Of a stretch of 64,000 nt of DNA, positions 60,026-64,000 are shown one piece after another. The stretch covers positions 248,001 to 312,000 of the forward strand of contig JAMFSS010000001.1 of the NCBI GenBank assembly GCA_026225415.1, written 5' to 3'. Both the position numbers and the translations under genes were made by a program. Numbering within the stretch: position 1 is the stretch's first letter; each line of letters starts with the position of its first letter. The stretch comes from Alphaproteobacteria bacterium (GTDB taxonomy: Bacteria > Pseudomonadota > Alphaproteobacteria > UBA9219). A model generated the notes under the pieces. The model was not told the DNA's origin, made no database searches, and saw nothing but the letters and a program-made list of their open reading frames with translations.

Positions 60026-62809
60026 TTAATGTGCCTCCGCCCAATTGTCCGCATGCCCTGCATCTGCGACTAGCGGCACGCGGAGTTTAACGGCGGGCAG
60101 GGGTGCGTTTTCCATAATCTGTTTGACCAAAGCCGTGGTCGCATCTAACTCGGCCAGCGGCACTTCAAATACCAATTCATCATGGACCTGTAACAACAAC
60201 CGTGAACTTAATCCTGCCTCCAACAAAGCCGAAGGCATGCGTATCATCGCGCGTTTCATGATATCCGCCGCAGTGCCTTGCAAAGGCGCATTGATCGCCT
60301 GACGCTCGGCGCCGCCGCGACGCGGGCCTTTTTCATTGATGCCGGCAATATGAATACGGCGGCCAAACAAAGTTTCGACATAGCCGTGATCATGCGCGAA
60401 TTTTTTGGTCGCTTCCATCCAGTCGCGAAGCTCGTGAAAACGGTTCAGATATTGTTTAATAAATTCGCCTGCTTCTGAAGGCGATATGCCGATTTGTTTC
60501 GACAATCCAAAACCGCTGATACCGTAAATAATGCCGAAATTAATCGCCTTGGCGGCGCGGCGTTTATCGGGGGTAATTTCGGATAAGGGTATGCCCAAAA
60601 CCTGGCTGGCGGTCAGCGCATGAATATCAACCCCGTCATGAAACGCCTGTATTAACGCCTCAATCCCCGCGACTGCGGCGGCCAAGCGCAATTCGATTTG
60701 CGAATAATCGACCGACAATAAAGTATATCCCGTTTCGGCGATAAAAGCGCGGCGAATGGCGCGGCCATCTTCGGTGCGGATGGGGATGTTTTGCAAATTG
60801 GGATCAGTCGATGACAAACGCCCCGTTGCCGCGCCGACCAGAGAATAAGACGTATGCACGCGTCCTGTTTTCGGATCAATCTGTTCCGGCAAAGCATCGG
60901 TATAGGTCGATTTCAACTTGGCCATACTACGATGTTCAACCAGCTTGACCACAATTTCGTGTCCCGCTTCGGCCAACGGTTCCAACACATCCGATGCAGT
61001 TGAATAAGCGCCCGTCTTCCCCTTTACACCGCCCGGCAAACCCATTTCGGCAAACAAAACTTCGCCCAACTGTTTGGGCGAAGCGACATTAAACGCATGT
61101 CCTGCGAGTGCGTGAATTTCCAATTCAAGTTTTTGCAAACGCGTGCCAAAACCCGCGCTTTGTTTGCGCAAAATTTCTGCATCAATCTTAACGCCAATCG
61201 TTTCCATCGCCGCAACAACCGGTACAATCGGCCGTTCGATGCGTTCGTAAACAGTCGTGACATTTTTCTGGGCGATTTGTGGTTTCAAAATTTCCCATAA
61301 GCGGAAAGTAAAATCCGCGTCTTCGGCGGCATAGGCCAACGCCTTATCCAACGGCACACGGTCGAAGGTGATACGGTTCTTGCCGGTGCCGGAAACTTCG
61401 TCGAACGATATCATTTTATGCTGGCAATATTTTTCCGTCAGAAAATCCAACCCATGCCCATGCAACCCTGCCGACAAAACAAATGACAACAGCATCGTGT
61501 CATCATAAGGCGACACTGTTAAATCATGCTGGCCAAGCACTTGCGCATCATATTTAAGGTTATGCGCGACTTTAAGAACAGTAGAATCTTGCAATAAATC
61601 ACGCAAATGTTTGGCGACGATGCTGGTTTTTAATTGGGGTGGTGCCTCTGCTGCATCGAACGAAAATCCACCAGTATCCGGCGCGGTATTGGGATCGATA
61701 TGGCCAACCGGAATGTAACAGGCTTTGCCCGCTGCAATCGCCAATGACACGCCGACAAGTTTCGCGGTGCTGGCGGTCAGCGAATCCGTTTCTGTATCAA
61801 TCGCCACCACGCCCGCCGCGCGCGCCGCATCAACCCACCATTTTAAGCGGTCTTCGGATTGGATGAGTTCGTAAGAAATGAGGGAGGAAGGGCGAGAAGA
61901 AGGTGGGGATAGAGGAGTTAAAGAAAGGTTTTTCTCGGCTTCTTCTCCTCGTGTTTCTCGACTTTCTCTTCCTCCCAGCTTTGCCAACAAAGATCTGAAA
62001 TTCTGCGCCTGTAAAAACGCCGCTAATTCGGTGCGGTTATTTTGATTCCACACAAGTCCTTCAATCGGCGCGGGCAGGGGTGCCTTGTCATCCAGTAATA
62101 CAAGCCTGCGTGAGATGCGTGCCAGTTCGGCGTTATTTATCAGGGCTTCGCGGCGTTTTGGTTGTTTGATATTGACCGCTTCGGCCAATAAATTTTCCAA
62201 CGAGCCGTATAGATTTATCAACTCTGCCGCGGTCTTCACACCAATGCCCGGCACACCCGGAATATTATCGGTGCTGTCACCCGCCAACGCTTGTACTTCC
62301 ACAACCTTGTCTGGCGTCACACCGAATTTTTTAAAAACCTCTTCGTCGCCAATAGGAATCGATTTCAACGGGTCGAACATCGTCACGCCGGGGCGCAGCA
62401 ACTGCATCAAATCCTTGTCGGATGACACAATGCAAACTTTGATGCCCTTGGATTCTGCCTCACGCGCATAGGCTGCTATCAGATCATCCGCTTCGTAATG
62501 GGGTGCCTCGATGGATGGCAGACCATAGGCGCGGGTTGCCTCGCGGATAAGGGCGAATTGGGGAATCAGTTCGGGCGGCGGCGGCGGGCGGTGTGCTTTG
62601 TACTCGGGAAAGATGTCATTTCGGAAGGTTTTGCGGCCTGCATCGAAAATAACGGCTATTTTTTCAATTTTTGACCCGTCCAGCAGCTTGTTAAGCATGT
62701 TGCAAAAGCCGAAAACCGCGTTTATAGGGGTTCCGTCGGGGCGCGTCATCGGCGGCAGGGCGTGAAAAGCCCTGAAAATAAAGCCGGAACCGTCGATGAG
62801 ATAGAGCAT
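60026..62809 (-). CDS. polA: DNA polymerase I
   Basis: A 927-residue repair and Okazaki-fragment polymerase with all three activities. 5'-3' exonuclease: YLIDGSGFIFRAFHALPPMT, YEADDLIAAYA. 3'-5' exonuclease with the acidic residues kept (VVAIDTETDSLTAS, LKYDAQVL). Polymerase: TGRLSSTDPNLQNIPIRTED, VDYSQIELRLAA, RRAAKAINFGIIYGISGFGL and LLQVHDELVFEVP. An extra hydrophilic segment of about 33 residues (278-310) between the first two domains is coded by a purine-rich inverted repeat (61882-61976). Confidence 0.97.
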   Translation of the reverse strand: MLYLIDGSGFIFRAFHALPPMTRPDGTPINAVFGFCNMLNKLLDGSKIEKIAVIFDAGRKTFRNDIFPEYKAHRPPPPPELIPQFALIREATRAYGLPSIEAPHYEADDLIAAYAREAESKGIKVCIVSSDKDLMQLLRPGVTMFDPLKSIPIGDEEVFKKFGVTPDKVVEVQALAGDSTDNIPGVPGIGVKTAAELINLYGSLENLLAEAVNIKQPKRREALINNAELARISRRLVLLDDKAPLPAPIEGLVWNQNNRTELAAFLQAQNFRSLLAKLGGRESRETRGEEAEKNLSLTPLSPPSSRPSSLISYELIQSEDRLKWWVDAARAAGVVAIDTETDSLTASTAKLVGVSLAIAAGKACYIPVGHIDPNTAPDTGGFSFDAAEAPPQLKTSIVAKHLRDLLQDSTVLKVAHNLKYDAQVLGQHDLTVSPYDDTMLLSFVLSAGLHGHGLDFLTEKYCQHKMISFDEVSGTGKNRITFDRVPLDKALAYAAEDADFTFRLWEILKPQIAQKNVTTVYERIERPIVPVVAAMETIGVKIDAEILRKQSAGFGTRLQKLELEIHALAGHAFNVASPKQLGEVLFAEMGLPGGVKGKTGAYSTASDVLEPLAEAGHEIVVKLVEHRSMAKLKSTYTDALPEQIDPKTGRVHTSYSLVGAATGRLSSTDPNLQNIPIRTEDGRAIRRAFIAETGYTLLSVDYSQIELRLAAAVAGIEALIQAFHDGVDIHALTASQVLGIPLSEITPDKRRAAKAINFGIIYGISGFGLSKQIGISPSEAGEFIKQYLNRFHELRDWMEATKKFAHDHGYVETLFGRRIHIAGINEKGPRRGGAERQAINAPLQGTAADIMKRAMIRMPSALLEAGLSSRLLLQVHDELVFEVPLAELDATTALVKQIMENAPLPAVKLRVPLVADAGHADNWAEAH
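61882..61976. repeat. Palindromic insertion in frame within polA
   Basis: The ends are GGGAGGAAG and CTTCCTCCC; inside, CGAGAAGAAG can pair with CTTCTTCTC. It codes a Glu/Arg/Ser/Pro-rich peptide (RESRETRGEEAEKNL, then SPPSSRPSSL) in the interdomain linker. Rickettsia polA carries a palindromic element at a comparable kind of site. Confidence 0.6.
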
Positions 62810-63272
62810 GAGGGGGAAATCGGGGTTAGAGGGAAGAGCGAGGAAGAGCAGAGGGCGTGCGGGGAGGCAATTTACACTTTATTTTGGGGAAAACTAGAAA
62901 TCTCTTACCTCTTTTGCTCGTTCTGTCTGAATGCCTCCTCGCTCGCTCCTTTTTTATAAGAAACCAATAATATCCCCTTGACCTATCGGCAAAAAACACT
63001 TAAAACCCGCGTGACTTTACGGAATCGGTGGTGGCCAAACTGCTTGCAGAAATGCAGGAAACTCAAGCCAGACGCGGTTTCGGATGTTACAAAGATGAAG
63101 ACGATAGCCTGTGATGACGAAACGGCTGATGCCCGTGCTGGGGATTAAGCAGAGTCATCCGGTGTTGGAGTGAGAGTTCCCACGCGGGGCGCCAAAGATA
63201 GTGCGCACCGAGGTGGGTTTTGCGTTTTGAATTAACCGGCGCATGTTGCGCCAAGCTGAAGAAGGATTTTGG
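62810..63272. other. Intergenic region between polA and rpsL
   Basis: 463 bases with no convincing gene. 62825-62960 is rich in GAGGAAGAG and CTCGCTCGCTCC type sequence forming an imperfect palindrome, maybe another degenerate repeat. TTGACC (62978-62983) and TAAAAC (63001-63006), spaced 17 bases, make a plausible promoter toward rpsL. The stretch 63009-63113 could code about 34 residues (ending KDEDDSL) without start signals; I treat it as non-coding. Confidence 0.45.
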
Positions 63273-63644
63273 ATGCCTACGGTCAACCAATTAATCAAAA
63301 GCCCACGTTCGCCAATTCGCGCGAACAAAAAAGTTCCTGCGCTGCAGGAATGCCCGCAAAAGCGCGGCGTCTGCACGCGCGTCTATACAACCACGCCAAA
63401 AAAGCCTAACTCGGCTTTGCGTAAGGTTGCGCGCGTTCGTCTGACCAATGGTCACGAAGTTATCAGCTATATCCCAGGCGAAGGCCACAATCTGCAAGAA
63501 CACAGCGTCGTGATGATCCGCGGCGGCCGTGTCAAGGATTTGCCCGGCGTTCGTTACCACATCATTCGCGGCACCTTGGATACACAAGGCGTCAAAGATC
63601 GTAAAAAGCGTCGTTCGTTGTACGGCGCAAAGCGTCCTAAGTAA
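63273..63644 (+). CDS. rpsL: 30S ribosomal protein S12
   Basis: A 123-residue decoding-centre protein. The ATG at 63273 (after GAAGGA) gives [12 protein letters not shown]; a start at 63243 is not supported. Diagnostic segments: [20 protein letters not shown], with the Lys that mutates to streptomycin resistance, and [20 protein letters not shown]. It is followed by rpsG after nine bases, the start of the str operon. rpoBC is not upstream. Confidence 0.97.
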   Translation: MPTVNQLIKSPRSPIRANKKVPALQECPQKRGVCTRVYTTTPKKPNSALRKVARVRLTNGHEVISYIPGEGHNLQEHSVVMIRGGRVKDLPGVRYHIIRGTLDTQGVKDRKKRRSLYGAKRPK

Positions 63645-63653
63645 GGAAAAAAA

Positions 63654-64000
63654 ATGGCACGTCGTCGTCGCGCAGAAAAACGTCAAGTTCTTCCCGATCC
63701 AAAGTTCGGGGAAATCATTGTCACCAAATTCCAGAACGTCTTGATGTATGACGGCAAGAAAGCTGCCGCCGAACGCATCCTGTACGGCATGATGGAAAAA
63801 GTTCAAAAATATTCCAAGGGCGGCAACGCGTTGGAAATTTTCAAGAACGCCATCGAAAACGCCCGTCCGCACGTTGAAGTGCGTTCGCGTCGCGTTGGCG
63901 GCGCCACCTATCAGGTGCCTGTCGAAGTCCGCAAGGAGCGCGGTGAAGCGCTGGCTATGCGCTGGATCATCGACGCGGCGCGCAAGCGTGGCGAGCACAC
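63654..64000 (+). CDS. rpsG: 30S ribosomal protein S7 (partial)
   Basis: The first 115 codons of S7, a primary 16S rRNA-binding and tRNA-exit-site protein; the gene continues beyond the window. [20 protein letters not shown] at the start, then [16 protein letters not shown] and [20 protein letters not shown] are characteristic. AAGGAAAAAA precedes the ATG at 63654. Confidence 0.97.
   Translation, partial: MARRRRAEKRQVLPDPKFGEIIVTKFQNVLMYDGKKAAAERILYGMMEKVQKYSKGGNALEIFKNAIENARPHVEVRSRRVGGATYQVPVEVRKERGEALAMRWIIDAARKRGEH

Noticed and set aside
62815-62959. 65-codon frame upstream of polA
   Set aside because: It runs through a low-complexity purine-rich palindrome; not protein-like.
63087-63290. 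Short frames between polA and rpsL
   Set aside because: No start signals and no family features; treated as intergenic.

Overview
The window is chromosomal DNA of an alphaproteobacterium with roughly 50% GC. Evidence for this is a ChpT-type phosphotransferase gene heading a chemotaxis operon, a full TTAA-N7-TTAA CtrA-type box in front of it, an alphaproteobacterial set of housekeeping genes, and short palindromic repeats that also sit inside coding regions, as known from Rickettsia. Many features would fit Rhodospirillales or Micavibrionales-like lineages, but I cannot fix the order from sequence alone. Most genes are housekeeping. A minority are AT-richer orphans.

Layout. 1-6606: cell-wall and core metabolism, almost all on the minus strand (a partial Tat-signal protein, a YcbB-type L,D-transpeptidase, map, two related unknown genes, aroC, fabI), with ratA on the plus strand. 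6996-14384: a complete pgaABCD operon for poly-N-acetylglucosamine exopolysaccharide, with an unusually long PgaA. 14413-22187: an orphan, nadK (minus), then chpT-cheA-cheW-cheY-cheB-cheR. 22262-27392: mlaC, a small Ala/His-rich secreted protein, efp, an inositol monophosphatase, a structured-RNA candidate, a highly repetitive ankyrin gene, and RNase P RNA on the minus strand. 27552-38209: ompA, hemB, then dapB-dapA-dapD, a zinc deacylase of the AstE/AspA family, a double D-Ala-D-Ala ligase and PBP1a. These form a near-continuous lysine/peptidoglycan precursor block.

38272-50353: a CoiA-like gene, prfB with its programmed frameshift, unknowns, then on the minus strand ftsQ-ftsA, ftsZ, lpxC, bamD and recN. 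A small secreted-protein gene in opposite orientation separates ftsA from ftsZ. 50427-62809: an orphan, a DegP protease, rplU-rpmA-obgE, a glycosyltransferase, tRNA-Arg, three lipoprotein genes (one apparently starting at CTG, one only 50 codons), a membrane protein, tRNA-Gly, apaG, an interrupted orphan and polA. 63273-64000: rpsL and the start of rpsG.

The envelope theme is strong: diaminopimelate and D-Ala-D-Ala supply, PBP1a, L,D-transpeptidase, divisome, LpxC, BamD, OmpA, MlaC and PNAG. The less ordinary content is (i) at least three families of short palindromic repeats, two with compensatory base changes between copies, some inserted in frame in cheA and polA and one forming the 3' end of dapB; (ii) a possible non-orthologous replacement of DapE; (iii) a tandem Ddl fusion whose halves are degenerate at different motifs; (iv) a CtrA-type site plus a 15-bp inverted repeat in front of chpT-che; and (v) the split ftsA/ftsZ arrangement. 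No CRISPR array, prophage, transposase gene or classical defence system is visible.
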